A DNA stretch of 64,000 bases from Limnohabitans sp. Jir61 (GCF_003063545.1 NZ_NESD01000002.1:186001-250000), one strand, 5' to 3'; positions 1 through 9,554 are shown, numbered from the stretch's first letter. Made by a program: numbers and translations. The notes: generated from the sequence alone by a model not told the origin.

Positions 1-366
1 AAGTTGCTCTAATATTTCAGCTGTTTCATGCAGTTTTTGCTGTGTATAGCTGCTTTCGAAAGAAATATGCGGGTACTTGGCAACTAGCTCTTTAAGGGTA
101 ACTATTGGCTTGCCCTGTTTCTTTCTTAGCGTCAAATACGCCTTGTCAGCTTCCTTAATCGCAATGGCCTTATCCTTTTTTGCTTTTGCTTCAGCAGCCA
201 ATCGTTTCGGTGTATTTTCATACCCAGACTTTTTGCTCTTAAATAACGTCTCGCGAGATGGCGGTTTTCTGATTGCCTTTACAGCTTCAGGGTAGGCATC
301 AAGAAATGCATCAACCTCAGCCCATATTTGTTTGTCGGTCGGCATTTTGAACTTAGCAGTAGCCAT
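1..366 (-). CDS. Hypothetical protein, N-terminal part only (runs off window)
   Basis: An open frame on the minus strand starts at ATG 366-364 after an AAGGGA ribosome site and stays open to position 1, giving 122 residues without a stop. The start reads MATAKFKMPTDKQIWAEVDA; the middle is Lys/Ala-rich and helical (AEAKAKKDKAIAIKEADKA). I do not recognise a family. It begins 43 bp after the end of hsdR in the same direction, and its upstream region carries an operator-like inverted repeat (384-404) nearly identical to one upstream of the hsd operon, so it may be co-regulated with the R-M genes, for example as an anti-restriction or accessory protein (inference). Confidence 0.6.
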   Translation of the reverse strand, partial: MATAKFKMPTDKQIWAEVDAFLDAYPEAVKAIRKPPSRETLFKSKKSGYENTPKRLAAEAKAKKDKAIAIKEADKAYLTLRKKQGKPIVTLKELVAKYPHISFESSYTQQKLHETAEILEQL

Positions 367-383
367 ATTTCCCTTGATTTCAG

Positions 384-404
384 TTTGTTACTTCAAGTAA
401 TAAA
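384..404. promoter_or_regulatory. Operator-like inverted repeat, copy 1
   Basis: The 21-bp imperfect palindrome TTTGTTACTT-CA-AGTAATAAA lies 18 bp upstream of the partial gene at 366. It matches the repeat at 6666-6686 upstream of the RHH/hsd operon in 18 of 21 positions. Two copies, each in front of a transcription unit, suggest one DNA-binding protein; the RHH protein at 6407-6592 is the obvious candidate (inference). Confidence 0.5.
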
Positions 405-408
405 CAGC

Positions 409-3400
409 CTACACAGACTGTGCCCAATCTTCACCCAGCGCCTGAACTTGCTGCAAGACTAGTTCGACAGCGGCATCTTGTTGGTCGGGTGGGTACTTGT
501 ACTTGCGCAGAATACGCCTAACCATCAATCGTAGGCTTGCACGAACACTTTCACGCTCAGACCAGTCAACCTTTAAGTTTTGACGCAGATTCTCTGTTAG
601 CTCATGCGCAATCTTCTTCAAAATCTCATCGTTCAGTTCGCGAACAGCAGATTCGTTGTTTGCAAGTGCGTCATAAAACTTAACTTCATCATCAGTCAGT
701 CCAAGTTGTTCACCGCGTCCGCTAGCTTCGCGGAACTTTTTAGCCATCTCGATAAGCTCTTCCATGACTTGCGCTGTTTCGATTGCACGGTTTTGGTAAC
801 GCTGAATGACGCTGGTTAACAAGTCGCTGAACTTCTTTTCTTGCACAACGTTACTTTTGAAGCGACTTTTGATTTCGCCGTGAAGCAAGCGTTCAAGCAG
901 CTCAACTGCCAAGTTACGCTCAGGTAGGTTTCGTACTTGAGCTAAGAACTCATCATCAAGTAGCCCAATGTTTGGTTTCTCAAGGCCAACAGCATCAAAG
1001 ATATCTACAACGCTATCGGAAACAACTGCTGAGCTAATGATTTGACGGATAGCTAGGTCACGTTGCTCGTCTGTCTTGCGCTGCGCCGTTAAATCACGCT
1101 TAGTCAGCAACACCTTGATGCCTTGCATGAACGCCACTTCTTCGCGTACTTGTTTCGCTTCATCCAATGTGCAGCAAAGGGTAAATGCCTTGCTCATAGC
1201 TACTGCCGTGTCAGCAAAGCGTTTCTTGCCATCCTTAACGCCTAGGACATGGTTGGCTGCACCTGCAAGTGCTTTGTGACCAGCAGTCATAAAGTTGCTG
1301 TAGTCGAAGCCATGCAGCATTCCACGAAGAATATCGAGCTTCTCAGCTAGTACGCTGTAGGCCTCTTGTGCATCGACTTTGATTTGTCCACGGCCTTTGC
1401 TGCCTGTGTACTCTTTCATGGCAGCTTTAAGCTCGTTACCAATGCCGATGTAGTCAACTACTAAGCCGCCCTGCTTGTCCTTAAACACGCGATTAACACG
1501 CGCAATCGCTTGCATTAGGTTATGGCCTTTCATGGGCTTGTCGACGTACAGCGTATGCACGCAGGGAGCGTCAAAGCCTGTTAGCCACATGTCCCTAACA
1601 ATAACCAGCTTCAGCTCATCGTTGGGGTCTTTAAATCGTTTCTCAAGACGCTTCTTAGTCTTGCCATCGTAAATGTGCGGTCGAAGCAAGGCTTTATCAC
1701 TTGCGCTGCCAGTCATCACAACTTTGATTGCGCCTTTTTCGGGGTCTTCGCTGTGCCAATCAGGACGTAGTTTGACAATCTCGTTATACAAGTGGACGCA
1801 GATTTCACGGCTCATAGCAACAACCATTGCCTTACCAGCCATTGCCTTATTACGTTCTTCAAAGTGCAGCACTAAGTCAGCAGCAACTTGGGCAACACGT
1901 GGCGCTGCACCGACTACCTTTTCAAGTGCAGCCCACTTAGACTTCAGCTTTGCCTGTGCGCCTTCTTCTTCATCTTCTGCCAGCTCATCAACTTCAGCGT
2001 CAATCGTTGGTAGGTCTTCATCTTTTAGTCTTAGCTTGGCTAATCGTGATTCGTAGTAAATCGCAACAGTAGCGCCATCCTCTTTAGCCTGCTGCATGTC
2101 GTAAACGTGTATGTAGTCGCCAAATACTGCGCGAGTGTCACGGTCTTCGCTGCTTACGGGCGTTCCAGTAAAGGCTACAAAGGTTGCATTCGGGAAGGCA
2201 TCGCGTAGATGCTGCGCATATCCAGCTTGATAGCGTTCTTCGCCAGCTTTGCCTTTAAGCTTTGTTTCAAAGCCGTACTGTGTTCTGTGTGCTTCATCTG
2301 CAATCACTACGATGTTGCTGCGGTCAGATAAAACAGGGAAAGCATTCTCGCCTTCATCCAGCATAAACTTTTGGATGGTCGCAAACACGATACCGCCAGA
2401 AGGCCGTTTGCTTAACTTATCCCGCAAGTCTTGTCGTGATGCCACTTGTATAGGTTGTTCACGAAGCAAATCTTGAGACAAGCTGAACACACCAAACAAC
2501 TGCCCATCTAAGTCGTTGCGGTCTGTAATAACAACGACTGTTGGGTTCTCCATTGCAGCCTCTTGCATCACGCGAGCTGCAAAGCAAGTCATAGTGATAC
2601 TCTTGCCGCTTCCTTGTGTATGCCAAACAACGCCGCCTTTATGCGTTCCATTAGGACGCGATGCAGTTACGACTTGATTGATAGCTGCACGTACAGCATG
2701 GAACTGGTGATACCCAGCAATCTTTTTAACCAACTTGCCGTCGTCTTCAAACAATACAAAGAAGCGGAGATAGTCCAAAAAGTATTGAGGGTCAAATAAA
2801 CCACGCACCAAAGTTTCGAGTTCGTGGAACTGTCCAAGTGGGTCAATCGTTAAACCGTCAATCGTTCGCCATGCCATAAAGCGTTCTGCATCTGCCGACA
2901 ACGAGCCAAGCAGCGCCTCTGTGCCATCCGAAATAACTAAGACCTCGTTGTACTGGAACACATCGGGTATCTGTTCTTTGTAGGTTTGTATTTGGTCGAA
3001 CGCTTTCCAAACATCTGCATTTAGGTCTGCTGGATTTTTTAGCTCGATGAGAGATAGCGGAAGCCCATTAACAAACAAAATAATGTCAGGTCGGCGTGTA
3101 TGACGGGGACCCTTGATAGTGAACTGATTGACTGCTGCCCAGTCGTTATTTTCTGGATTCAGCCAATCAACCAACTTAACAAAGTCGCCTCTTGTCTCTC
3201 CATCTTTTTGATACTGAACAGGAACGCCATTAACAAGCAACTTATGAAAGTAACGGTTAGCAGATAGAAGTACAGGTATACCTAAGTCTTGTACTTGCTT
3301 GAATGCATCTTCACGTGCTGCACTTGGTACAGATGGGTTAAGGCGATTGATTGCTTCACGCAAACGTAAAGGTAGTAGCGTTTGAACGTAATCAACCCTC

Positions 3401-3504
3401 TCTGGCTCATTACCATCAAAAGCAATGTCAGGACCTTTAAGCAGCTTGTATCCAATATCGCCTAGCCAGCCTAAAGTTTCTTGTTCTAGTTGGTCTTCTG
3501 TCAT
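409..3504 (-). CDS. hsdR: Type I restriction enzyme subunit R (HsdR)
   Basis: Motor and nuclease subunit of a type I R-M complex; it translocates DNA with ATP and cleaves far from the recognition site. The N-terminal part has a PD-(D/E)xK nuclease core ([21 protein letters not shown], about residues 138-158). The SF2 helicase follows: Walker A HTQGSGKS near residue 296, the DEAH-type box DEAHRTQYG near 400, AFTGTP motif III, and motif [13 protein letters not shown]. The C-terminal region is helical, as expected for HsdM/HsdS docking. 1031 residues is normal for the family. It starts 5 bp after hsdS, is last in the hsdM-hsdS-hsdR operon, and looks intact. Confidence 0.95.
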   Translation of the reverse strand: MTEDQLEQETLGWLGDIGYKLLKGPDIAFDGNEPERVDYVQTLLPLRLREAINRLNPSVPSAAREDAFKQVQDLGIPVLLSANRYFHKLLVNGVPVQYQKDGETRGDFVKLVDWLNPENNDWAAVNQFTIKGPRHTRRPDIILFVNGLPLSLIELKNPADLNADVWKAFDQIQTYKEQIPDVFQYNEVLVISDGTEALLGSLSADAERFMAWRTIDGLTIDPLGQFHELETLVRGLFDPQYFLDYLRFFVLFEDDGKLVKKIAGYHQFHAVRAAINQVVTASRPNGTHKGGVVWHTQGSGKSITMTCFAARVMQEAAMENPTVVVITDRNDLDGQLFGVFSLSQDLLREQPIQVASRQDLRDKLSKRPSGGIVFATIQKFMLDEGENAFPVLSDRSNIVVIADEAHRTQYGFETKLKGKAGEERYQAGYAQHLRDAFPNATFVAFTGTPVSSEDRDTRAVFGDYIHVYDMQQAKEDGATVAIYYESRLAKLRLKDEDLPTIDAEVDELAEDEEEGAQAKLKSKWAALEKVVGAAPRVAQVAADLVLHFEERNKAMAGKAMVVAMSREICVHLYNEIVKLRPDWHSEDPEKGAIKVVMTGSASDKALLRPHIYDGKTKKRLEKRFKDPNDELKLVIVRDMWLTGFDAPCVHTLYVDKPMKGHNLMQAIARVNRVFKDKQGGLVVDYIGIGNELKAAMKEYTGSKGRGQIKVDAQEAYSVLAEKLDILRGMLHGFDYSNFMTAGHKALAGAANHVLGVKDGKKRFADTAVAMSKAFTLCCTLDEAKQVREEVAFMQGIKVLLTKRDLTAQRKTDEQRDLAIRQIISSAVVSDSVVDIFDAVGLEKPNIGLLDDEFLAQVRNLPERNLAVELLERLLHGEIKSRFKSNVVQEKKFSDLLTSVIQRYQNRAIETAQVMEELIEMAKKFREASGRGEQLGLTDDEVKFYDALANNESAVRELNDEILKKIAHELTENLRQNLKVDWSERESVRASLRLMVRRILRKYKYPPDQQDAAVELVLQQVQALGEDWAQSV

Positions 3505-3509
3505 GATTT

Positions 3510-4850
3510 TTAATCCGCAAAGGATTCAAGAGTCTCGTTATCTAATGCAATCTGAAGGTCGCCTGATATAAGTCGCGATAACAAAGTGTCCCGAATATTT
3601 GTTAAGGTTTCAATCTCACTCGTTATGTTTTTTATTGACGAAAATATTGGTGCTATGCGATTCTGAAAAAGTTCGACTACGCGCTTATCTGGAACGAGTA
3701 TGGGAATCTCTCGAACCGTTTTTGAGTTGACTGCATCGGCAATAGATGAAGTGCTAGAGAGACTAGAAAAATCAAAATGTTTTAGGTGCAAATAGATGTA
3801 TTCACTAGTCAAAACAGAGTTCTTTTCTAGTTTGAAATGTGCGATTGCTTCGTTGGTTGCCATCTCACCATCTGTTATAGCTAAGCGACCTATAGTCATC
3901 TTAAAACTCATTAATGTGGTGTTGTCTGGAACGACTCGAACATTGAACTTATCAATCGCTAGCTTAGTTAAGTATTCATTTGTTTTAGTGGCGAATACCT
4001 TGTAATAGCCCATATCGCGAATAGAAGCCCACCTTACGTCACTGGCATTGCTACTAAACCATTGCTGCTCTTTTCTAGGTGGCGTTTTTCCAATGCCCAC
4101 GCTTGACACCTCTCCCATTGTCTTTACAGACCAACCTTCGGGTATTGCTGTGTCATTTTTACTCTGAAAAGAGTTTGGAAAGAGTTCTGCGGACGACTTA
4201 TCCAGTCCTTCAACGGTTTGCCCATCTACCTTTGCACGAACAGGTTCAAAATCTAAAAACCAACATTTAAAAATGGCTAATGCAATACCTTCAAGTGTTG
4301 CCGCAGTTTCATTAAGAAGCGAAATGCGGTCATCAATATTGCCAAGAAAATCCGATACTGCTAACTGCTGCGGCATTGGTGGTACGGGAACTTTTACCAT
4401 TCGTAACTCGGCTTGACGTATGCCTTGAACAGTAGTTCCAGAAGCTCGGCCGAAGATATCTGCTCGAACATTTTGTGTTTGCAGCACGTAATATAAAAAA
4501 CGACCAGACATGACTGATTTTTTTGGACGTATCGCGAAAAGCCTTTGTCCAAGCACCCAGTCTGTATCTTTATTTAAATAGGCCAGCTCACCAAGCGGAG
4601 CTTCTGAGGTCATCAACACATCATCTTTTTGCAAAGGTGATTTCATCCACTTTTTATAGATTGCGCTATCAACATAACGAGCTTCGTCAGCATCGAGGTC
4701 AATCTTTCTATTTTTCAAAACTTTTGCAGAAATGACTCTATGCCCAGCATCGCAAAAATCGCCCCCAAGCTTAAGAGGCGTAACTCCGCGTCGGTCGATG
4801 ATGTCTTCAACGATTTCGCTGAGGGTAAGCCATGCAGTTTTAGAACTCAT
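3510..4850 (-). CDS. hsdS: Type I restriction enzyme specificity subunit (HsdS)
   Basis: DNA-recognition subunit that sets the bipartite target of the type I enzyme. Two target-recognition domains are visible, each followed by a conserved helix: residues 1-200 end in [22 protein letters not shown], and residues 235-446 end in [23 protein letters not shown]. About 446 residues is the usual full length. I chose ATG 4850 because AAGGAG lies 8 bp upstream; an upstream TTG at 4856 lacks a better site. The start overlaps the last 11 bp of hsdM. The recognition sequence cannot be deduced here. Confidence 0.92.
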   Translation of the reverse strand: MSSKTAWLTLSEIVEDIIDRRGVTPLKLGGDFCDAGHRVISAKVLKNRKIDLDADEARYVDSAIYKKWMKSPLQKDDVLMTSEAPLGELAYLNKDTDWVLGQRLFAIRPKKSVMSGRFLYYVLQTQNVRADIFGRASGTTVQGIRQAELRMVKVPVPPMPQQLAVSDFLGNIDDRISLLNETAATLEGIALAIFKCWFLDFEPVRAKVDGQTVEGLDKSSAELFPNSFQSKNDTAIPEGWSVKTMGEVSSVGIGKTPPRKEQQWFSSNASDVRWASIRDMGYYKVFATKTNEYLTKLAIDKFNVRVVPDNTTLMSFKMTIGRLAITDGEMATNEAIAHFKLEKNSVLTSEYIYLHLKHFDFSSLSSTSSIADAVNSKTVREIPILVPDKRVVELFQNRIAPIFSSIKNITSEIETLTNIRDTLLSRLISGDLQIALDNETLESFAD

Positions 4851-6387
4851 ATCCAAGCTCCTTAAGCTTGCTTCTTACTAGCCCATCAAGTTCTGCACCC
4901 CTTGCCATTTGCTCACCAAGCATTTCAGTTAGCCTTAGCATTTTTTCTGAGAATGCTTCATCATCATCTGCAATCTCTTCTGCACCAACATATCGACCTG
5001 GAGTAAGCACGTGACCGTGTTCAGCAATCTCAGAAAGTTTGACACTGCGGCAGAAACCAGCAATATCGTGATAGTCGTCGCCTTCACCGCGCCATGCAGC
5101 AACAGTAAGCTCAATGTCTCGAATCACTTCATCAGTTAACTCAGATTGAACTCTGCTAATCATCGCTCCCTGCTTACGAGCATCAATAAAAAGAACTTCA
5201 CCTTTACGTTTGTTTTTTTGCTTAACTAAAAACCAAAGACAAGCTGGTATTTGAGTGTTGAAGAATAGTTGGCTAGGTAAGGCAACCATGACCTCAATCA
5301 CGTCTGCTTCGACCATGGCAGCGCGGATTACACCTTCATTATTTTGGCTTGAGCTCATGCTACCGTTAGCTAAAACAATACCTGCGCGACCTGTCGGCTT
5401 AAGGTGATACAGCATGTGTTGCAGCCATGCATAGTTAGCGTTACCTTGAGGCGGGTCGCCAAAAGTCCAACGTGCATCTCCCATTAAGCTACCGTGCCAC
5501 CAATCACTAATATTAAAAGGTGGGTTGGCTAAGATGAAATCAGCACGAAGGTCGGGATGCTGATTCTTAGTAAATGTGTCGTTTGGTTCACGACCTAGAT
5601 TGAAATCGATTCCACGAATCGCTAGGTTCATTGCAGCAAGTCGCCAAGTTGTTGGGTTCGCTTCTTGCCCAAAAATAGCGACATCCCCAATCTTGCCTCC
5701 ATGCGATTCAATAAACTTTTCGGATTGCACAAACATGCCGCCTGAGCCGCAACAAGGGTCGTACACCTTGCCTTCGTGCGGACTTAGAACGGCAACCAGT
5801 GTTTTGACAATAGATGCAGGCGTGTAGAACTGACCTCCACGCTTGCCCTCTGCGCTAGCAAACATCCCCAAAAAGTATTCGTAGATTTGTCCTAAAACAT
5901 CACGAGCAGTGCTTGGGTTCTCGCCAAAGCCAATCGTTGAAATCATGTCAACAAGCTCTCCTAGCTTGCCATCTGGAAGTTGGGCACGGGCATAGCGTTT
6001 GTCAAGAATGCCTTTTAGTTTTGGATTTTCAGTTTCAATAACTGTTAAAGCATCGTCAATACGCTTGCCAATATCGGGGGACTTTGCAGCCGCTCTTAAC
6101 GCTTCCCAACGTGCTACCTCAGGGACCCAAAACACGTTAGCTGCTGTGTAGTAGTCACGTTCCTCAAGCTCTGCTGCAATGTCTTTATCACTAGCGTCAG
6201 CTATGTAATAGTCATCTTTTGGGTCACGCAATCGTTGCGTTAACTCCTGTTGCTTTGCTGAGAAGGTATCGGAGATGTACTTAACGAAGATGAGACCAAG
6301 AACAAGATGCTTGTACTCAGCAGCATCCATGTTTGCACGTAACTTGTCAGCAGTAGCCCAAAGCGTTTTTTTTATATCGTCCAGCAT
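4840..6387 (-). CDS. hsdM: Type I restriction-modification DNA methyltransferase (HsdM)
   Basis: N6-adenine methyltransferase subunit. It has the HsdM N-terminal helical domain (MLDDIKKTLWATADKLRANM), SAM motif I VYDPCCGSGGMFVQ and catalytic motif IV ILANPPFN (NPPF). The frame extends upstream to TTG 6441 or ATG 6429, but those starts lie inside the upstream RHH gene. I prefer ATG 6387 (about 515 residues), which opens directly on the conserved domain. It overlaps hsdS at its 3' end, consistent with one hsdM-hsdS-hsdR transcript. It seems intact. Confidence 0.92.
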   Translation of the reverse strand: MLDDIKKTLWATADKLRANMDAAEYKHLVLGLIFVKYISDTFSAKQQELTQRLRDPKDDYYIADASDKDIAAELEERDYYTAANVFWVPEVARWEALRAAAKSPDIGKRIDDALTVIETENPKLKGILDKRYARAQLPDGKLGELVDMISTIGFGENPSTARDVLGQIYEYFLGMFASAEGKRGGQFYTPASIVKTLVAVLSPHEGKVYDPCCGSGGMFVQSEKFIESHGGKIGDVAIFGQEANPTTWRLAAMNLAIRGIDFNLGREPNDTFTKNQHPDLRADFILANPPFNISDWWHGSLMGDARWTFGDPPQGNANYAWLQHMLYHLKPTGRAGIVLANGSMSSSQNNEGVIRAAMVEADVIEVMVALPSQLFFNTQIPACLWFLVKQKNKRKGEVLFIDARKQGAMISRVQSELTDEVIRDIELTVAAWRGEGDDYHDIAGFCRSVKLSEIAEHGHVLTPGRYVGAEEIADDDEAFSEKMLRLTEMLGEQMARGAELDGLVRSKLKELGYEF

Positions 6388-6406
6388 TGTTATTTTCTCG
6401 TTGTTG

Positions 6407-6592
6407 TTAGCGGATAGCTTTTTTGGCATTGAAGCTACCAAGCTGCTTTCTTTTGGGGCTGTTGGTTTTGATGAAGTCGCGCATAAATGCTCTTAGTACT
6501 TGCGCTGCGGGTACGTCATTTTTTCGGCAAAGCTCCACAAACTCCTCGCGAAGCTCTGGTTCGACCCGTATGCGCATTCCTGCATCTTTCAT
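6407..6592 (-). CDS. Small ribbon-helix-helix (Arc/CopG-like) regulator
   Basis: A 61-residue protein with an RHH pattern: a short strand MRIRVEPELREEFVELC followed by helix-turn-helix-like segments ending in AFMRDFIK, then a basic tail. It is first in the hsd operon, about 20 bp before the preferred hsdM start. Such proteins often serve as autorepressors or antitoxins. No toxin partner is adjacent, so a role as regulator of the R-M operon is more likely. The near-perfect palindrome at 6666-6686, 74 bp upstream, is its probable operator. Confidence 0.7.
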   Translation of the reverse strand: MKDAGMRIRVEPELREEFVELCRKNDVPAAQVLRAFMRDFIKTNSPKRKQLGSFNAKKAIR

Positions 6593-6665
6593 AGCTGTCT
6601 TTCTAGGTTACACAATGTGTATCCACAGTCTAACCGACTGGTTCACATTTGAGAAGGATTTGAGT

Positions 6666-6686
6666 TTTGTTACTTGCAGTAACAAA
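6666..6686. promoter_or_regulatory. Operator-like inverted repeat, copy 2 (upstream of RHH/hsd operon)
   Basis: Perfect 9-bp arms TTTGTTACT / AGTAACAAA separated by TGC, in the region upstream of the RHH-hsdMSR operon. A second copy (18 of 21 identical) precedes the gene at 366. No T-run follows on either strand, so an operator is more likely than a terminator. The rest of 6593-6913 shows another hairpin, TTCGTGGC/GCCACGAA at 6877-6898, and no gene. Confidence 0.55.
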
Positions 6687-6913
6687 GGGGTGGGTGGGGT
6701 CAAAAATCACCACCTCAAAAGCCTAAGTACTCCAGCACTATTTTTTACGCAGCTATTTTTTTGCGGGCTGTAACCCTTTTTTAAGCCCTACAAGCTGCGC
6801 TAGTGCAAGCTCTGCTACCCAAGCCAGCCCTCAACCCTCAAAACGCTTGCAGGGCGTGTACGCAAATCCCGCATTGTTCGTGGCTAATCTGCCACGAAAA
6901 CAGCTAAATAAGT

Positions 6914-6945
6914 ACTGAGCATGTTTTATACAAAACATTATCAGT
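6914..6945. promoter_or_regulatory. Long palindrome upstream of minimal recombinase (candidate recombinase site or operator)
   Basis: A 32-bp near-palindrome: ACTGA, GC, ATGTTTT, ATAC, AAAACAT, TA, TCAGT (12 of 14 arm positions pair). It lies 111 bp upstream of the recombinase start at 7057. Two roughly 14-bp arms around a short centre resemble dif/XerCD-like or invertase sites, but an operator is equally possible. A palindrome of similar size lies upstream of the paralogous recombinase (24267-24293). Confidence 0.35.
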
Positions 6946-7056
6946 GCAGCTAAGTCGTTGATTTACAAGAGGCTAGCAACAGGCAAAAAAGGGGTAGGAA
7001 TATTGAACATAAGAAAACATACTGCAAGCAACGTTTTAATAGGAAAGCAGGACGAA

Positions 7057-7626
7057 ATGACGAAGCAAGCAAAAACACTAAACGAGCGCGAACTGCAAAG
7101 ATTGCTTGAATGCGCAGCAGCTACAAAAAGCGCAAAGCGCAACCGTGCAATCCTGCTGCTCACGCACTTAGCTGGTATGCGCATTGGCGAAGTTGCTGCT
7201 GTTCGCGTTTGCGATGTGCTTGCTACAGACGGAACAGTGCGTGATGAAATCAACTTAAGCGCAATGCAAACGAAGGGCAACAAGAGCAGGACAGTGCTTT
7301 TAAATGAGCGTATGCGCAGCGAGCTTGAAAGCTACGTCCGCACGTTGCGCATTAAAGATGTAAAGCAAGCTTTGTTTGCTACGCAGCGCAGCGCAGCGTT
7401 TACTGCAAACTCGCTAACCCAAATCGTTAACGGTATTTACAAGCAAGCGGGCTTTGACAGCGGCAGCAGTCATAGCGGTCGCAGAACTTTTTTAACTAAC
7501 CTTGCTGAGAAAGGCGTTAGCGTAAGAGTGATGATGGCACTTGCTGGTCATAGCGCAATGTCTACTACTCAACGCTACATTGATTTGCGTCCAGGAGTGC
7601 TGCGTAACGCTATTGAACTTGTTTGA
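7057..7626 (+). CDS. Minimal tyrosine recombinase (catalytic domain only)
   Basis: About 190 residues, with tyrosine-recombinase catalytic elements: Arg in LAGMRIGEV, Lys in MQTKGNKSR, HSGRRT (HxxR), GHSAMSTTQRYI with the second His and the Tyr. The usual N-terminal core-binding domain is missing, so it is FimB/FimE-sized. ATG 7057 is preferred (AGGA just upstream) over the TTG at 6958. It is convergent with the integrase, with 3 bp between stops. A clear paralogue sits at 23559-24131 in element B, so each element carries one short and one long recombinase. Possible roles are inversion, dimer resolution or help in excision; none is proven. Confidence 0.85.
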   Translation: MTKQAKTLNERELQRLLECAAATKSAKRNRAILLLTHLAGMRIGEVAAVRVCDVLATDGTVRDEINLSAMQTKGNKSRTVLLNERMRSELESYVRTLRIKDVKQALFATQRSAAFTANSLTQIVNGIYKQAGFDSGSSHSGRRTFLTNLAEKGVSVRVMMALAGHSAMSTTQRYIDLRPGVLRNAIELV

Positions 7627-7629
7627 TAG

Positions 7630-9063
7630 CTACTGAGACTTGGTCTTAGCTTTGCTTTTAGCCTTGCTAGCCTTAGCTGCAACTTTCGCAGATTGGTACA
7701 AGTCAGGAACTTCTACAGGCTTAAACAATGCTTGACGAGCATTAGGCGCTTTAAGCTTGTGTTTGATTTGCTTGAGCGTGCCTCGGTCATAGCGCTTCAT
7801 CAACATTTCAGGCGAGTTTCCAAGTGCCTTAGCTAAGTCACGCATATCCACATCGTCATAGTCCATTACCGCTGTACTAAACAAGCTGCGGAAGCTGTAA
7901 AGCACTCTTTTTCTTCCAGTGTTCCTATCTTTCAACATGTTGTACTCTTCAAGAAAGTGCTGGAACATATGCAGCGCACTTGCCAAGCCTTCGCCGTCAC
8001 TCGTCATGAATATCTTGTCTTCATTCTTAGTTTCGATGAGGTGCTGTAACTTGTTTGATTTCCTAATATTTTTATAGCGTCTATTCGCAATCTCTTTCAG
8101 CACTCTGTATGTCATGTCATAACCAACAGCATGCCTAGTACCTTCTTTGCCATCTACGAATAACGAAACTATTGGTGTCCAGACTGTGTTTGGAAGCGGA
8201 TTTCCTTCTTCGTCATACGGCCCATTGCTCAACTCAACATACTCTCGTTCGTAGTCGATCATTTCTTCTTTTTCAACTTCATCTTCAACAAACTGCACAC
8301 CTGCTGTTTCGTGCTGCACTTCGAACTCTATGTTCTTCCACTGCAAATCTAACAACTCTTTTCCGGGTCGCGCTCCTGTATCAACTAACACCCTTACGTA
8401 GTCATGTACTACTTGACGCTTTTCTTTGTGGTGTTGACGTCCATTAGCAACCCACTCTGGCATGTTTGCAAGAATGATGTTTGTTTCATATACCGTAAAG
8501 GTTGCGTGCCTCTCGCTCTTTTGCCCTTTCGTTTCCAGATAGGGCATTTTTAAACCTGACATCAAGTTGCGTGAGATTGCTTCCTTAAAAATCATATTGA
8601 GCACAACGTTGTGCTTTCTTACTGTGCTGTACTTGGGTGTCTTGCCCATCTCTTTCACGCGCCACTTCTCATAATCTTCGATGGTTTCGCTTGTAATATT
8701 TGAGATGACCATGCTTCCAAAAAACGGAACAAGGTACTTGTCGATGATGCGCTTGTACTGTGTGTAGGAATCGACTTTGTGACCAGAAGCTATTCGCGCT
8801 TCCATTGCTTTCAAAACTAACTGTGCAACATCACGCAGTCGTTTTGTAACTACTGGCAAGTTTTCCTCTTTTCGCAAAAGAGCTTTAGCCAGTATTTTTT
8901 GTGCAGCAGCATTTGCCTTGTTTAAATCACGCTCTTTTGTAGTTTGCGTAAACCACGTGTCTTCCACCTTGTATCTGCAATACCAAACTTCAGTGTTTGG
9001 GCGCTTGAAGACAACAAGCTCGCGCTCTATAAGTTGATGTGTGTCGTCACGTTTTACGGGCAT
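7630..9063 (-). CDS. Tyrosine-type site-specific integrase, element A
   Basis: 477 residues. The N-terminal arm-binding region is followed by a SAM-like core-binding domain (near YTQYKRIIDKYLVPFFGSMVISNI) and a catalytic domain with TGARPGKELLDLQW (Arg I), a Lys in VDGKEGTRHAV, YSFRSLFST (Arg II without the usual His) and LGNSPEMLMKRYD (Tyr). The tail is Lys/Ala-rich. It is clearly homologous along its length to the element B integrase (27375-28787). It ends the strand just before an intron-containing tRNA(CAU), as in element B. It probably recombines TTATGAG cores in the tRNA(CAU) anticodon loop (inference). Confidence 0.9.
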   Translation of the reverse strand: MPVKRDDTHQLIERELVVFKRPNTEVWYCRYKVEDTWFTQTTKERDLNKANAAAQKILAKALLRKEENLPVVTKRLRDVAQLVLKAMEARIASGHKVDSYTQYKRIIDKYLVPFFGSMVISNITSETIEDYEKWRVKEMGKTPKYSTVRKHNVVLNMIFKEAISRNLMSGLKMPYLETKGQKSERHATFTVYETNIILANMPEWVANGRQHHKEKRQVVHDYVRVLVDTGARPGKELLDLQWKNIEFEVQHETAGVQFVEDEVEKEEMIDYEREYVELSNGPYDEEGNPLPNTVWTPIVSLFVDGKEGTRHAVGYDMTYRVLKEIANRRYKNIRKSNKLQHLIETKNEDKIFMTSDGEGLASALHMFQHFLEEYNMLKDRNTGRKRVLYSFRSLFSTAVMDYDDVDMRDLAKALGNSPEMLMKRYDRGTLKQIKHKLKAPNARQALFKPVEVPDLYQSAKVAAKASKAKSKAKTKSQ

Positions 9064-9120
9064 GTGCTTACTTTAAAGTCTTAGCAGTTTACGTGCAACG
9101 GATTTTGTAGAAGCAGAAAT

Positions 9121-9154
9121 AAAAAAGGGCTGCACACGCTAATGTGCAACCCTT
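9121..9154 (-). terminator. Rho-independent terminator of tRNA(CAU)-1
   Basis: On the minus strand AAGGG-T-TGCACA, a loop TTAGCG, then TGTGCA-G-CCCTT, followed by a run of T. It begins 9 bp after the CCA end of the tRNA, so it ends tRNA transcription before the integrase gene. Confidence 0.75.
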
Positions 9155-9162
9155 ATCTAATA

Positions 9163-9486
9163 TGGTGGGCCTCCCGTGAGTCGAACACGGCACCAACGGA
9201 TTATGCTTACCACTACAGTTTTCACTGCCTGTTTCCAGTTTGTAGTCTGGACTGTCTCTTGTCTTTACGACCTACCCGTACAGTCTCTACACGTTCCAAA
9301 CATTTCTGTTTGGCTTCGCTCGGGATTACCACGCTGTTACACAGAGGCTTCCCCGACTTTGAGTAGTTCTACATATAAGCAGAGCTAACTTACCTATATG
9401 CAACCCAATCGTTGCCAACCATTGCCTAAGCTTTAGGTTGGCTTCTTTTAAGTCCGCTGCTCTAACCAAGCATGAGCTAGAGGCCC
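9163..9486 (-). tRNA. tRNA(CAU)-1, Ile2-like, interrupted by a group I intron
   Basis: The 5' exon is 9486-9451 and the 3' exon 9205-9163. Joined, they give a full cloverleaf: acceptor GGGCCTC/GAGGCCC, D stem GCTC/GAGC, anticodon stem GCGGA/TCCGT with loop CTCATAA (anticodon CAT), T stem CCGTG/CACGG with loop TTCGACT, encoded CCA. C4-G69 and C5-G68 match the known TilS determinants of tRNA-Ile2, so it likely reads AUA after lysidine modification. The 11-nt D loop is long, and positions 15 and 48 are U and G instead of the usual purine-pyrimidine pair. The intron sits between U33 and C34. Function depends on splicing. Confidence 0.8.
9206..9450 (-). ncRNA. Group I intron in tRNA(CAU)-1 (245 nt)
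   Basis: It ends in G before the 3' exon and follows U33 of the 5' exon. Core elements are present: a Q-like segment AATCCCGAGCGAAGCC, an R-like segment GTGTAGAGACTGTACGGG and an S-like segment AGAGACAGTCCAG. P7 can form between GACTG (9285-9281) and CAGTC (9254-9250). In the second intron the same pair is GACTT/AAGTC, a compensatory change. The 5' part holds a long hairpin (GCCAACCTAA ... UUAGG ... UUGGC). I could not find a convincing P1; GGTT segments near GATTGGGTTGC are the best guide candidates. No endonuclease ORF fits. Confidence 0.78.
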
Positions 9487-9532
9487 GAAAAATCTATATT
9501 CTCCACGTTTTTCTACATTGCAAACTTGCAAA

Positions 9533-9554
9533 ACTGTAGAAGCACTGTAGAAGC
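9533..9554. repeat. Tandem 11-bp arm-type repeats at right end of element A
   Basis: ACTGTAGAAGC occurs twice head to tail with no spacer, 78 bp before the core at 9633. Element B has GTGTGTA repeats with the same 11-bp period at the equivalent place (29228-29245). Spacing of one helical turn and position fit integrase arm-binding sites (inference). The rest of 9487-9632 is AT-rich non-coding DNA. Confidence 0.5.

Noticed and set aside
6407-6592. RHH protein as antitoxin of a toxin-antitoxin pair
   Set aside because: No small toxin gene is adjacent; the neighbour is hsdM, so a regulator role fits better.
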